Assembly: GCF_044502415.1 (NCBI RefSeq)
Contig: NZ_CP172402.1
Direction: 5' to 3' (one strand)
Length of the DNA: 64,000 bases
Source of the DNA: Haloimpatiens lingqiaonensis
GTDB lineage: Bacteria > Bacillota > Clostridia > Clostridiales > Clostridiaceae
Positions 25,838 through 34,951 of this stretch are shown piece after piece (the first letter of the stretch is position 1; each line of letters starts with the position of its first letter). The notes under the pieces are model-generated. The model was not told the origin of the DNA. It saw only the letters and a list, made by a program, of their open reading frames with translations, and searched no databases. Both the position numbers and the translations under genes were made by a program.

Positions 25838-26941
25838 ATGAAACGCACTGGTAGATTATTATCAACAACTTTAGTATTAATAATAGCTTTAAATATTTCA
25901 GCTTGTAGTAAATCTAATACAAATAAAAACAATAGTCAAAATACCCCAGAAGTTTCTATAGACATAGGCAGTATAAAGTTTCCAAATGTAACCATACTGT
26001 GTAGAAAAAGTGATTATAATCAATTATTTAGTATAAATGGAGATACCTTAGATAAAATTGGGAAGATACCTACAGAGGATATTTTAGATTTAATTTACAG
26101 CAAAGAAAAAGATGTATATATCTTCCTTGTGAAAAAAATAGATAAAAATGGGAAAATTGCAAATCAGATAAAAATTAAAAAAGGTAATAATACTAAAATA
26201 TTAAATGAATCTTCTATTTATGCAGATATTAAAATATCTCCAAATAATAATAATATATTATTTAGAAGTTTTAAGGATGCAAACATGAATATGCCTGAAG
26301 GAATTAGGATATATAATATAGATGAGGATAAAGAAATCAAGATTAAAACAAAAGTTTTAGTATCTGGAAATGTATATCAGTGGTTGGACGATGAAAATAT
26401 AATTTATTATGGTATTATATCAGATAAACCTAATTCAGGACATATATATAAGTATAATATAAAATCTGGAGAGGAATCTGTATATTTAGATAAATTAGAG
26501 GGGCTTTGCTGTAATATATATTCAATATCTAAGGATGAAATATTAGTTTTAGACAATAGAGAAGATGAATATAAACTTACTTATTATAATGTAAAAACAG
26601 GAGATAAAAAGCTTATATGTAAAAATATAAGTGACATGACGGCAGTAGTCCAAAATAAAGATAAAAAACTATTATATTTTATAGGAGAATCTTTACAAAG
26701 CGGTGGGTATTCATTATTTTCAATAGATTTAAATACTTTTGAATGTTCTCAGCTAACCTATGATTTACCTAAAAATGTAGATAAATTGGGAGGCTTGGCC
26801 TTAGATCCAAAGGGGAATGTTATATTTGCAGGGAAAGATAGTGAAGATAAAAATGATATATATATTTACGATACAAAAAACAATTCTACTAGTCTAATAA
26901 CAAATAGTTCAAATAATTATAAGATTTATAAGAACAATTAA
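25838..26941 (+). CDS. Lipoprotein with TolB-like beta-propeller character, function unknown
   Basis: A 367-residue protein. The signal peptide ends in the lipobox ISAC, with the lipid-modified Cys near residue 23, followed by a Ser/Asn/Lys linker. Repeating segments such as ADIKISPNNNNILF, RIYNIDEDKEI, SIDLNTFECSQL and DIYIYDTKNNS suggest a WD40/TolB-like propeller. I do not recognise the family. Its ATG directly follows the dapF stop, with GAAGGAG inside dapF, so the two are translationally coupled. It precedes the pilus operon. Confidence 0.75.
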   Translation: MKRTGRLLSTTLVLIIALNISACSKSNTNKNNSQNTPEVSIDIGSIKFPNVTILCRKSDYNQLFSINGDTLDKIGKIPTEDILDLIYSKEKDVYIFLVKKIDKNGKIANQIKIKKGNNTKILNESSIYADIKISPNNNNILFRSFKDANMNMPEGIRIYNIDEDKEIKIKTKVLVSGNVYQWLDDENIIYYGIISDKPNSGHIYKYNIKSGEESVYLDKLEGLCCNIYSISKDEILVLDNREDEYKLTYYNVKTGDKKLICKNISDMTAVVQNKDKKLLYFIGESLQSGGYSLFSIDLNTFECSQLTYDLPKNVDKLGGLALDPKGNVIFAGKDSEDKNDIYIYDTKNNSTSLITNSSNNYKIYKNN

Positions 26942-26956
26942 AAATAGTATAAAGTT

Positions 26957-26997
26957 AAATCTGGATTATTTAATAAAATAATCCAGATTTTTTTTAC
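26957..26997 (+). terminator. Terminator after the lipoprotein gene
   Basis: AAATCTGGATTATTT (26957-26971) and AAATAATCCAGATTT (26976-26990) form a perfect 15-bp stem with a T-run extending to about 26995. It separates dapF-lipoprotein from the pilus genes. Confidence 0.92.
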
Positions 26998-27056
26998 ATA
27001 CATGTTTAAAAAATACATTAAAGGATATAAATATAGTATAAAAAAGGTGGGGTAAT

Positions 27057-28556
27057 ATGGTTGTAATTAAAGAACATAATTTAGATATTTTTAATTTAAA
27101 ACTAAATATGGATGTATTAACTAAAATATCTAGAAGTGCAGCTAATAAATTTTGTATTTTACCGTTTAATATAGAAGATTACAAGGTCTGCGTTTTAGCT
27201 TCAAAGGAATTAAATGAAAGTGCTATAGATTATATTAAATTCATATATAAAATGGATTTAAAAATATATTTAGTAGAGAAAAAACAATTAAGTATGGTGA
27301 TAGAAAAATATCATAAGAAAATAATTCTTCAGGGAGCTATAAAGGAAATTGAGAAAAGTAATGGATTAGATGAGAACATTCAAGGTATTGAAAATTCAAA
27401 AGAGGTAGAGAATGCTCCAGCGGTTAAAATAGCTAATACTATAATCAATGAAGCTATATCAATGAGAGCTAGTGATATACATATAGAACCATTTCAAGAT
27501 TATGTTATTGTAAGATTTAGGATAGATGGAGCATTAATAGTGTATACAGAATTGTCCAAAAGAGTATATAGCTTTTTAGTTTGCAGAATAAAGATTATGG
27601 CAAACATGGACATATCTAAAAAGTTTATGCCAGCAGATGGAAAAATTTATTATAAGCTTGAGGAAAATAGATATGACCTTAGAGTATCTACTTTACCTAC
27701 GGTGTATGGTGAAAAGGTAGTAATAAGAATTTTGCACAAGGAGGAAGGAGAAATTTCACTAGATTCTTTAGGATTTAAAGAGGAAAGTTATAAATTAATA
27801 AAAAAATGTATTGAAAAGCCTAATGGGATGATATTGGTAGTTGGGCCCACGGGAAGTGGAAAAAGTACTACCTTGTATTCTCTTTTAAAGGAGCTAAATC
27901 AAAAGCAATACAATATTACTACCATAGAAGATCCAGTAGAATACAATATGCCTTTTGTAAATCAAATTAATATAAACAATAAAGTGGGCTTGACTTTTGC
28001 ACAGGGCTTAAGAAGTATATTAAGGCAGGATCCAGATGTAATTATGGTAGGAGAAATAAGAGATAGTGAGACTGCAAAAATAGCAGTAAAAGCTGCTATG
28101 ACAGGACATTTAGTATTTTCTACACTTCATACCAAGGATTCTTCAGGAACCATACTTAGACTCATGGATATGGGGGTTGAAAATTATTTATTAGCAGATA
28201 CCTTATTAGCTGTTATTTCTCAAAGACTTGTAAGAAAGATATGCAATTATTGCAAAGAAAGTTATAAACCCTCTGAGGAAGAGAAAAGAGTTTTGAATTT
28301 AAATGAAGAACAGTTGCTTTTTAGAGGAAAGGGATGTGCTTATTGCAATAACACAGGGTATTCTTCTAGAACTGTACTATATGAAATACTGGTTATAGGT
28401 GATAAGGAAAGAGAATTTATAAGAAATATAAATTCTATAGATGAAAAATCTCATAAGTATAATTTCTATGTAGGAAAATCATTAAAAGAAAGAGCAATTG
28501 AATTAGTTAAAATGAGCACAACTACCTATGAAGAGATAGTGAAACACATTATATAA
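27057..28556 (+). CDS. pilB: Type IV pilus/type II secretion assembly ATPase PilB (GspE)
   Basis: A 499-residue ATPase. An N-terminal MshEN-like region (about 1-110) precedes the motor with Walker A GPTGSGKS, the Asp box and Walker B (DPDVIMVGEIRD), the TGHLVFSTLHT His box, and a zinc-binding tetracysteine (CNYC ... CAYC) near residue 400. It powers pilin polymerisation from the cytoplasmic face. It is the first gene of an operon with pilC, five pilin-like genes and pilMNO. No PilT retraction ATPase or prepilin peptidase is in the window. Confidence 0.94.
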   Translation: MVVIKEHNLDIFNLKLNMDVLTKISRSAANKFCILPFNIEDYKVCVLASKELNESAIDYIKFIYKMDLKIYLVEKKQLSMVIEKYHKKIILQGAIKEIEKSNGLDENIQGIENSKEVENAPAVKIANTIINEAISMRASDIHIEPFQDYVIVRFRIDGALIVYTELSKRVYSFLVCRIKIMANMDISKKFMPADGKIYYKLEENRYDLRVSTLPTVYGEKVVIRILHKEEGEISLDSLGFKEESYKLIKKCIEKPNGMILVVGPTGSGKSTTLYSLLKELNQKQYNITTIEDPVEYNMPFVNQININNKVGLTFAQGLRSILRQDPDVIMVGEIRDSETAKIAVKAAMTGHLVFSTLHTKDSSGTILRLMDMGVENYLLADTLLAVISQRLVRKICNYCKESYKPSEEEKRVLNLNEEQLLFRGKGCAYCNNTGYSSRTVLYEILVIGDKEREFIRNINSIDEKSHKYNFYVGKSLKERAIELVKMSTTTYEEIVKHII

Positions 28557-28650
28557 AACATAGTGTATAAAAGATAGAGTTAGTAATTCAACTTTATAAG
28601 TTATAAAAGAAAAATGTAAAATTAATATTTATGTGCTGTAGGTGAAAAAG

Positions 28651-29823
28651 ATGAAGAAATATAGTTATAAAGCTTTAGATATAGATAGAAAAATCATTAA
28701 AGGGGTATATAACAATATTAGTGTAGAGGAAATGGTTAGGGACTTAAACAAAAGAAAATTATTTCTATTAGAATGCAAGGAAGTAAGAGAAGAGAGAATA
28801 GGGTTAAAAAGAAAACTTAATTTAAAAGAGACATTTTTATTTTGTCAGCAAAGTTATTATTTGATAAAATCTGGTATAAGTGTACCTGAATCTTTACGGT
28901 TATTAAGTGCTAGATTCAAGGAACAGTTTCTTAAGAAAAAAACTTGGCAGCTTTTTCAATTGGTTTCCCAAGGAGAAAGTTTATATAGTGCTATGGAAAG
29001 CTTAAATGGTATATATCCATCCTTTATGATGTGTATGATCAAAATAGCAGAAGAAAGCGGGAATTTAGAGGGGATATTTTATAAATTGGCAAGGCACTAT
29101 TACTATTTAGAAGAACTGAAGAATAAGATTAAAAAATCATTAACCTATCCAATAATAACATTAACGGTTTCATCTATTGCTATAATTTTGCTTAGGATAA
29201 AGGCTATACCAACTTTTATTAATATGATTGTAGAAATGGGTGGTGTGGTTCCCAAAAGTACCAAAATACTTATATTTTTATTTGACAAAGGAATTATGTT
29301 TATGGCCATGGTTATAATGTCAGTTTTATTATGTTTTAAATTTAATAAAAGTTATAGTCAAAAGATAAAATTTAAAATACCCTTTATTGGAAAATACATT
29401 TTAAGATGGGAAGAGATAAAGTTTGTAAAAAGTTTAAGTATATTGCTAAGTAGCGGTACAAATATAGTAACGGCTTTGAACACTATAATAGAATCCACAG
29501 ATAATGGGTACATAAAAGATAAATATACAGCTGCTTTAGATAAAATAAAGAGGGGAAGCGGTATTTATAAAACATTGGAGTGCATAGATATATTTCAAAG
29601 TTTTACTATTTCCATGCTTTCTATAGGGGAGACTAGTGGAGACATGGAAGAGGCATTAAATAATATAGAAATAATTTTGGAGCAGGAATTTAAATATAAA
29701 TTAAATAAAATCTCTGAAATTATAGAGCCAGCGCTGATAGTTTTTATATCCATATTTATAGGAAGTATAATTATTGCTGCTTTAATACCTGTTATAAATA
29801 TGACATCATCTATGAAGCTGTGA
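28651..29823 (+). CDS. pilC: Type IV pilus inner-membrane platform protein PilC (GspF)
   Basis: About 390 residues with the duplicated GspF fold. The first half has GISVPESLRLL and EESGNLEGIF, and the second has LSSGTNIVTALN and GETSGDMEEAL. Three hydrophobic segments are visible (about 165-190, 210-230, 365-385). PilC couples PilB to the pilus subunits. ATG 28651 follows TAGGTGA; an upstream GTG (28642) overlaps that site. Confidence 0.93.
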   Translation: MKKYSYKALDIDRKIIKGVYNNISVEEMVRDLNKRKLFLLECKEVREERIGLKRKLNLKETFLFCQQSYYLIKSGISVPESLRLLSARFKEQFLKKKTWQLFQLVSQGESLYSAMESLNGIYPSFMMCMIKIAEESGNLEGIFYKLARHYYYLEELKNKIKKSLTYPIITLTVSSIAIILLRIKAIPTFINMIVEMGGVVPKSTKILIFLFDKGIMFMAMVIMSVLLCFKFNKSYSQKIKFKIPFIGKYILRWEEIKFVKSLSILLSSGTNIVTALNTIIESTDNGYIKDKYTAALDKIKRGSGIYKTLECIDIFQSFTISMLSIGETSGDMEEALNNIEIILEQEFKYKLNKISEIIEPALIVFISIFIGSIIIAALIPVINMTSSMKL

Positions 29824-29842
29824 CTTAGGAGGGAGTGTTAGG

Positions 29843-30250
29843 GTGAGTAAGTTTGTAAATAAAGGATTTACAATGATAGAGTTGATTATAGTTTTATCTA
29901 TAATTTCAATAATAACTTTAATAGCCACTCCTAATTATTTAAAATATAGGGATTATGTTATTGAAGAGGAGGCTTTAACTGTAGGTAAAGGAATATATTT
30001 AAGTGCTGTGGACTGTTATTTTATTAATAAAAAAAGTGATTTGAAATCTATAAAGGAATTTATCCAGAAGGATTTAGGGAGTTCTGTAATTAGCGTGAGT
30101 AATGAGGGATCAGCAAAAGAAAGTTATTTGGAAGTTAAATACAATTACAATGGAAAAGAATATAAATGTTTAATGGATTTAGAAAAAAATATATGTGAGA
30201 TATTCTATTTAAATAGTAAAAGTGAAAGTCTAATTTATAAAAATTACTAA
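29843..30250 (+). CDS. Type IV pilin-like protein (possible major pilin)
   Basis: A 135-residue protein starting with GTG, with a class III signal peptide ending MSKFVNKG and a mature start FTMIELIIVLSIISIITLIA. It has the canonical Gly at -1, Phe at +1 and Glu at +5. The small C-terminal globular part has two cysteines (CLM...NICEI). The canonical processing site and first position make it the best major-pilin candidate. AGGAGGGA lies upstream at good spacing. Confidence 0.85.
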   Translation: MSKFVNKGFTMIELIIVLSIISIITLIATPNYLKYRDYVIEEEALTVGKGIYLSAVDCYFINKKSDLKSIKEFIQKDLGSSVISVSNEGSAKESYLEVKYNYNGKEYKCLMDLEKNICEIFYLNSKSESLIYKNY

Positions 30251-30369
30251 GGGGTTGTTGCACCAGCCACAAATACTATGATATCTTGTATTAGATTTAA
30301 AGCCACAAAACAATATATTGTATGTAAATTCATTAATGCAACGGCCTTATTACTTGGGGTGAAAGATAT

Positions 30370-30807
30370 ATGAAAAAAGCATATACACTGATAGAAATTA
30401 TAATAGTAATGGCCTTAATTACAGGGATTTCTTGTGGAATGGTATTTGCTTATAGAAACTTTAAAAAATTAAAACAAGATGTAGAAGTAAATTTCTGTGT
30501 ACACAATGTAGTATTATTTATAAATAAATGTAAAAGTTATTGTAAAGGTCATGAACAGTCAGGGACAATAGAAAAACTTCAAAATGGATCGGGTTTTGTG
30601 TTTAAACATAATTCCCTAAAAATAGATACATTAATAGTACCTTCTGGTATAGAAGTGGAAAGTATGAATAGTACGTTAGAAAAGATAGAAATAGATAGAT
30701 TAGGTTTTACCAGCAGTGCATGTACTATAAAAATTAATACCAATTCGGGAAAAAAAAGAGTGACAATTCAAGTAGGTTCAGGCTATGCCAGTGTAAAGGT
30801 GGAGTAA
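30370..30807 (+). CDS. Prepilin-like protein
   Basis: A 145-residue protein with the leader MKKA, then YTLIEIIIVMALITGISCGM. Position -1 is Ala instead of Gly, while Glu at +5 is kept. The C-terminal part contains GFTSSACTIKINTNSGKKRVTI, reminiscent of GspH-type minor pilins. It is preceded by a 119-nt gap after the first pilin that contains no gene and no clear terminator. Confidence 0.78.
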   Translation: MKKAYTLIEIIIVMALITGISCGMVFAYRNFKKLKQDVEVNFCVHNVVLFINKCKSYCKGHEQSGTIEKLQNGSGFVFKHNSLKIDTLIVPSGIEVESMNSTLEKIEIDRLGFTSSACTIKINTNSGKKRVTIQVGSGYASVKVE

Positions 30808-30808
30808 A

Positions 30809-31270
30809 ATGATTAAAAAAAGAAGGGGTTTTGGTTTTGTAGAAGTTTTATGCAGTGCAGTGATATTTTTTATGGTAATTGCATCCGTATTTAGACTTAA
30901 AATATTTATTAATAAAATAAACCATAGGCAAGAAAATATACAGAGGTATTGTTGTTTTCTATCAGGGTTAAAGTACAATTTGTTGAAAAATACTACCTAT
31001 GAACAAATAAAATTCCTTAAGGAAAATAATAAATTAAATATTTCAAAAGATAAAATAGATGTGGATATGCTTGGTAATGGGGATTTTAATAAGAACTTTA
31101 ATGAGATTTTCAATGAAACCATTAGTGTAGATGATTATCCTAGGGTAAAGGTGGAAATAGAGGATTTTAGAAGTGAAAAGGTATTTAAAATAAAATTAAA
31201 GGTATTTTTTTTAGTAAACAATAAAATTGAAAATATTAGTACAGAATTTTTGAAGGGGAATTATCAATGA
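30809..31270 (+). CDS. Minor pilin-like protein
   Basis: A 153-residue protein with the leader MIKKRRG and mature N-terminus FGFVEVLCSAVIFFMVIASVF (Gly at -1, Glu at +5), resembling PilV/GspI minor pilins. It starts 1 nt after the preceding stop and overlaps the next gene by 4 nt, so this part of the operon is tightly coupled. Confidence 0.75.
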   Translation: MIKKRRGFGFVEVLCSAVIFFMVIASVFRLKIFINKINHRQENIQRYCCFLSGLKYNLLKNTTYEQIKFLKENNKLNISKDKIDVDMLGNGDFNKNFNEIFNETISVDDYPRVKVEIEDFRSEKVFKIKLKVFFLVNNKIENISTEFLKGNYQ

Positions 31271-31713
31271 AGAAAAAAGCTTTTACACTTATAGAATTAG
31301 TAATAGCTGTGAGTATTGCATCTATATTATTTTCATTAGAAATTAGGGTTTTAGCAAGAGAAATAAGAAGTTTTTCTAGAAATCTTCAATGTACAGTTAA
31401 TTATTCATCTATAAATGAAGGAATTAATTTTATACATAAAGTATTACATGGTAAATCAGATATTCAAGTGCAGGATAATACAATTAAAGTAGTAGACAAT
31501 AAGAAAAATAAAATAAAAACCATTAAATTAGAAAAAGGTGTATTAAAGATAGAGTATGAAGATGTAAATTACCATTCTGGTAAAAAGACTTTCAATACAA
31601 TATGCAAAGATGTTAAGAATTTTAATGTATATAAAAATGCCAAAGTTTTGTTTGTGAAAATTCAAGATATTACAGGAAAGGAGTGTTCAAGATTTATACC
31701 ATTAGAAAACTAA
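31267..31713 (+). CDS. Minor pilin-like protein (GspJ/PilW type)
   Basis: A 148-residue protein with the leader MKKKA and then FTLIELVIAVSIASILFSLE. Again Ala occupies position -1 and Glu position +5. The C-terminal domain is short and beta-rich by eye. ATG overlaps the previous stop (ATGA). Assignment to the GspJ/PilW group rests on gene order only. Confidence 0.72.
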   Translation: MKKKAFTLIELVIAVSIASILFSLEIRVLAREIRSFSRNLQCTVNYSSINEGINFIHKVLHGKSDIQVQDNTIKVVDNKKNKIKTIKLEKGVLKIEYEDVNYHSGKKTFNTICKDVKNFNVYKNAKVLFVKIQDITGKECSRFIPLEN

Positions 31714-32192
31714 AGAAAAAGGGATATATATTTATTTATACTATATTTGCAGTATTAATTCTTATTACATTAGTGAACTATAGTTTATTATTGAACACTT
31801 CCACTATAACTGTAAATAATTATATTAAAGAATATCAGCTTAAAAGTGATATAAAAGAAGATAGCAAAGAAGTGTTATTGAGTGAAATATACAATTCCAT
31901 TAATTTGAATGTTCAACCTTTAAGTTGTGAGGGAGTAAAAGAATATTTGGTAGAGGAATTAAATAACAATGTTATACAAGAAGGAGCATCTAAATTAAAT
32001 GATAATTTTATCTGTGAAAAATCATTTATAGAATATGTAGAGCCAGATAAGGAATATGAATTTTTGGAGGCAGGAGTATATTTTCAAATAGTTACCATAT
32101 TTTCGAAAGCATATAGGATAAGGGAAATATATAAGTGTACTATAGAGAAAGAAAATATTAAATTCACATATGTATTACTAAGTAAATATTAA
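31683..32192 (+). CDS. GspK/PilX-like minor pilin lacking Glu5
   Basis: A 169-residue protein with a GTG start overlapping the previous gene by 31 nt. A basic leader ending KKKG precedes YIFIYTIFAVLILITLVNYS, so Glu at +5 is replaced by Tyr. Absence of Glu5 is characteristic of the tip subunit GspK, and the order of five pilin genes ending in this one fits the GspH-I-J-K tip complex. The call is moderate because the protein is shorter than typical GspK. Confidence 0.65.
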   Translation: MFKIYTIRKLKKKGYIFIYTIFAVLILITLVNYSLLLNTSTITVNNYIKEYQLKSDIKEDSKEVLLSEIYNSINLNVQPLSCEGVKEYLVEELNNNVIQEGASKLNDNFICEKSFIEYVEPDKEYEFLEAGVYFQIVTIFSKAYRIREIYKCTIEKENIKFTYVLLSKY

Positions 32193-32256
32193 TTTTATTT
32201 TTCTGAATTATTTTCTAATGAGAAACAGTTTTAAATGCTATTTGAAAATTAATGTT

Positions 32257-32389
32257 TTATTCGATGACTACCTGCCGTTATCTCCCACTTCTAACAAAGT
32301 GGGAGATAACGGCAGCTATGTCCCTGGATAACGATCTCTAACCTTCAGTTGGAGCAAAAACTCCATCTGCAGCTAAGAGCTCTGTTTAT
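32257..32389 (+). repeat. Two-hairpin intergenic repeat, copy 3
   Basis: The long stem is fully matched but of the other arm type: CTGCCGTTATCTCCCACTT pairs with AAGTGGGAGATAACGGCAG around CTAACA. The linker and second hairpin match the other copies, with small changes (CTGCAG for CTGAAG). It sits inside the pilus operon, splitting the pilin genes from pilM. Confidence 0.92.
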
Positions 32390-32414
32390 AGAAATATAAT
32401 GAGGAGGTTTTTAT

Positions 32415-33146
32415 TTGATTAAAAAAAATACAATAATTAAAATAGAGGATAGGGATACTTTTTTATGGAACAAAAATAATTTTGAAAGCATTAAAAACGT
32501 AAATGTAGATTTAAAAAATAGAAATTTATATTTAATAGTAGAAGGAGAAAGAGTTTATATTAAACTTTTGAATCTTCCTAAGGTATCAAAGGATAAATTG
32601 TACAAAATGATAGAGTATCAGTTAAAGTACTATTTCACAGATATGGAGGATATTCTATTTGACTATTATATATGTAAAAAGCTAAAAAAGTCTTATGAAA
32701 TAATGGTCTTTTGTATTAATTCTAGAAAAATCAATAATTTGCATGGATTATTAGAAAAGGGAACTAAATTGAAATTAGTGAATTTAATTCAATTTGTTAT
32801 TTTAAATTATGTAAAAAATTATGTGGATGATAAGGAATATACATTGCTATTTGAAAATAATAGAAATGTATATATAATGGCTATAAAAAATGATATTTTG
32901 GTAGATAATTCTATGATTAGAGATTTTACTGGGGATTTTCAGGAGTTTTTTCTGGAGTTTAGCCCTATAATAGAAAATCAATTGATGGATATAGAGAACA
33001 ATAAAGTTTATGTATTGTGGTTTGAATATGAGGATATATTAAAGGAACTAGAAAGAAAATATAAATTAGTTATATTGGATTATAAGGAAAAGAATATAAT
33101 AGAAAACTTTACAAAAGATTGGAAGTATAGAATGTGTATAAAGTAA
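32415..33146 (+). CDS. pilM: PilM/GspL-like cytoplasmic pilus assembly protein
   Basis: A 243-residue soluble protein that starts with TTG after GAGGAGG. The weakly conserved sequence has a PilM-like core (VYIKLLNLPKVSKDKLYKMIEYQL). It looks shorter than typical PilM (about 350 residues), and the full actin-like ATP site is not evident. Identification rests on position directly before a clear PilN and PilO. It would link the PilN-PilO membrane complex to PilB in the cytoplasm. Confidence 0.7.
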   Translation: MIKKNTIIKIEDRDTFLWNKNNFESIKNVNVDLKNRNLYLIVEGERVYIKLLNLPKVSKDKLYKMIEYQLKYYFTDMEDILFDYYICKKLKKSYEIMVFCINSRKINNLHGLLEKGTKLKLVNLIQFVILNYVKNYVDDKEYTLLFENNRNVYIMAIKNDILVDNSMIRDFTGDFQEFFLEFSPIIENQLMDIENNKVYVLWFEYEDILKELERKYKLVILDYKEKNIIENFTKDWKYRMCIK

Positions 33147-33655
33147 ATTTTTTACCTAGGGAATATAAAGAAAAAAATAGAAATGAAATTTTTAATAAAA
33201 TTATAATTATATTTACCATAATTAATATAATGATGATAATAAATGCTCTTTTCTATAAAGAGAAAGTTCAAAAGATCTCTAAGGAAATTAAAATATGTGA
33301 GGAAAATATGGATAAATATAATTACAGTAGTAAAAACATCAGTAAATATAGTAATGAAGATGATAGCAAAAATAATAGCAAGGATAGTATTAAATATAAT
33401 AGCAATGATAAAGCAAGTATAGAATCTATAAATAATTTTATAGATTTATATAATTTTTCTAAAAGTAGTATTAGTTTTAATAGTATAAATGTAAATGAAA
33501 AAGAAATCCAGTTTAATGCAAACGCTAGTGGTATAAGTAGTTATATAAATTACTTAGAAAAAATGGAAAAGGAAAATAAATACCAGATTAAAGATTTTAG
33601 CAATTCAAAGAAAGAAGAAAATATAGGTTTTAGTGTAAAAATGGAAGTGAAGTAA
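33134..33655 (+). CDS. pilN: PilN-like pilus assembly protein
   Basis: A 173-residue bitopic protein. It has the hallmark cytoplasmic N-terminal motif VNFLPREYK, one transmembrane segment (about 24-42) and a periplasmic part. The middle (about 65-100) is a low-complexity Ser/Asn/Lys/Asp stretch. A small ferredoxin-like domain appears to follow. GTG start; overlaps pilM by 13 nt and abuts pilO (TAATG). Confidence 0.78.
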   Translation: MYKVNFLPREYKEKNRNEIFNKIIIIFTIINIMMIINALFYKEKVQKISKEIKICEENMDKYNYSSKNISKYSNEDDSKNNSKDSIKYNSNDKASIESINNFIDLYNFSKSSISFNSINVNEKEIQFNANASGISSYINYLEKMEKENKYQIKDFSNSKKEENIGFSVKMEVK

Positions 33656-34092
33656 TGAATAGAAAAAAATTTTTAACTATAATAATTGTTATTACTATGT
33701 CTACAGTATTAGTATTGTATAATTATTTTTTACATAGGGAGTTGAGTATAAAAGGCAAGGATTTGAAAGGAGTTAAACAGCGCACACAATTGTGGCAGTA
33801 CAAAAATAAAGTAAATATAAAGGAAAATAAAGAACAAAATAAAAATAAGTATAGCCATGTACTAAAAGAAATACATAGTTTAAAATTATTGGAGATAAAT
33901 GAAATGTCATTAGAAGAAGTTAATGGCAGTAAATGTGCAAAGTTACAGCTATGTTATACCAAAACTTTAGAGGAGTTTGCTAATGATATTAATATTAAAA
34001 AATTCTTTTTAAAAAATAAAAATTTTAAAATTAAAAGTGTTATTTTTAAAGAAAATAAGGTAATAATAAATATGGAATGTATTGTGCTTTAA
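33655..34092 (+). CDS. pilO: PilO-like pilus assembly protein
   Basis: A 145-residue bitopic protein with one N-terminal transmembrane segment (about 6-25), a coiled-coil-like stretch and a short C-terminal alpha/beta region. The sequence itself is not diagnostic; the start overlaps the pilN stop and order PilM-N-O supports the call. It ends the operon, 257 nt before efp. Confidence 0.68.
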   Translation: MNRKKFLTIIIVITMSTVLVLYNYFLHRELSIKGKDLKGVKQRTQLWQYKNKVNIKENKEQNKNKYSHVLKEIHSLKLLEINEMSLEEVNGSKCAKLQLCYTKTLEEFANDINIKKFFLKNKNFKIKSVIFKENKVIINMECIVL

Positions 34093-34282
34093 AAAGTACT
34101 ATGAATATTTAACGTTGGGTATATTTAACAAGAAACTTTCACTTCAATGAAGTATGTGAAGGTAGTTCACAACTGCATTATAAAGAAATATTTGCAAATA
34201 TTGATTAGTTTTGATAAAATATCATTGTTCAACATATGAAGTTGCATTGAGTATGCATATGATGGATATAGATACAATATAA

Positions 34283-34312
34283 TTGTATTGATTGCCTATT
34301 AAAGGTTATAAT
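34283..34312 (+). promoter_or_regulatory. Probable sigma-A promoter of efp
   Basis: TTGTAT (34283-34288), 18-nt spacer, then TATAAT (34307-34312), an exact -10. It lies 38 nt upstream of the efp ATG, whose ribosome binding site is TTGGAGGGAT. The remainder of the 34093-34349 gap is AT-rich with no ORF. Confidence 0.6.
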
Positions 34313-34349
34313 AATAAATGAAATTTATTTTTTTTTGGAGGGATACCGA

Positions 34350-34907
34350 ATGATTTCAGCAGGAGATTTAAGAAAAGGAACAACTTTTGAATTTGATGGA
34401 CAAGTTTTTACAGTAGTAGATTTCTTACATGTAAAACCAGGTAAAGGAGCTGCTTTCGTTAGAACTAAAATAAAAAATGTTATATCTGGCGGAGTAGTAG
34501 AAAGAACATTTAACCCAACTGAAAAATTACAAGAAGCTGTTATAGAAAGAAAAGAAATGCAATACTTATACTCTGATGGAGAATTATATTACTTCATGGA
34601 TCAAGAAACTTATGAGCAAATTCCTTTAAACTATGAAAAAGTAGAAGATGCAATAAAATTCTTAAAGGAAAATATGTTTGCAGTTATAAAATTCTTTAAA
34701 GGAGAAGCTTTCTCAGTAGAAGCTCCAAACTTTGTAGAACTTCAAGTAGTTGAAACAGAACCAAGTGTTAAAGGTAATACAGCTACTAACGTTACAAAAG
34801 CAGCTAAAATGGAAACAGGAGCAATGATTCAAGTTCCTTTATTTGTAGAAGAAGGACAAATGGTAAGAATAGATACAAGAACTGGAGAATATATGGAAAG
34901 AGTTTAG
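34350..34907 (+). CDS. efp: Elongation factor P
   Basis: A 185-residue protein with three OB-like domains. It starts MISAGDLRKG, has the KPGKGAAFVR loop at about 29-38 (modified or functional Lys in the GKGAA tip) and ends VRIDTRTGEYMERV. EF-P relieves ribosome stalling at polyproline stretches. Codon choice looks more biased (TTA/GAA/AGA, few rare codons) than in neighbours, as expected for a highly expressed gene. The frame is open to 34335 upstream, but the conserved start is 34350. Confidence 0.97.
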   Translation: MISAGDLRKGTTFEFDGQVFTVVDFLHVKPGKGAAFVRTKIKNVISGGVVERTFNPTEKLQEAVIERKEMQYLYSDGELYYFMDQETYEQIPLNYEKVEDAIKFLKENMFAVIKFFKGEAFSVEAPNFVELQVVETEPSVKGNTATNVTKAAKMETGAMIQVPLFVEEGQMVRIDTRTGEYMERV

Positions 34908-34951
34908 GTTATACTAATTATAACTTAAATTGTTTATAAGGATGTGGTTAT

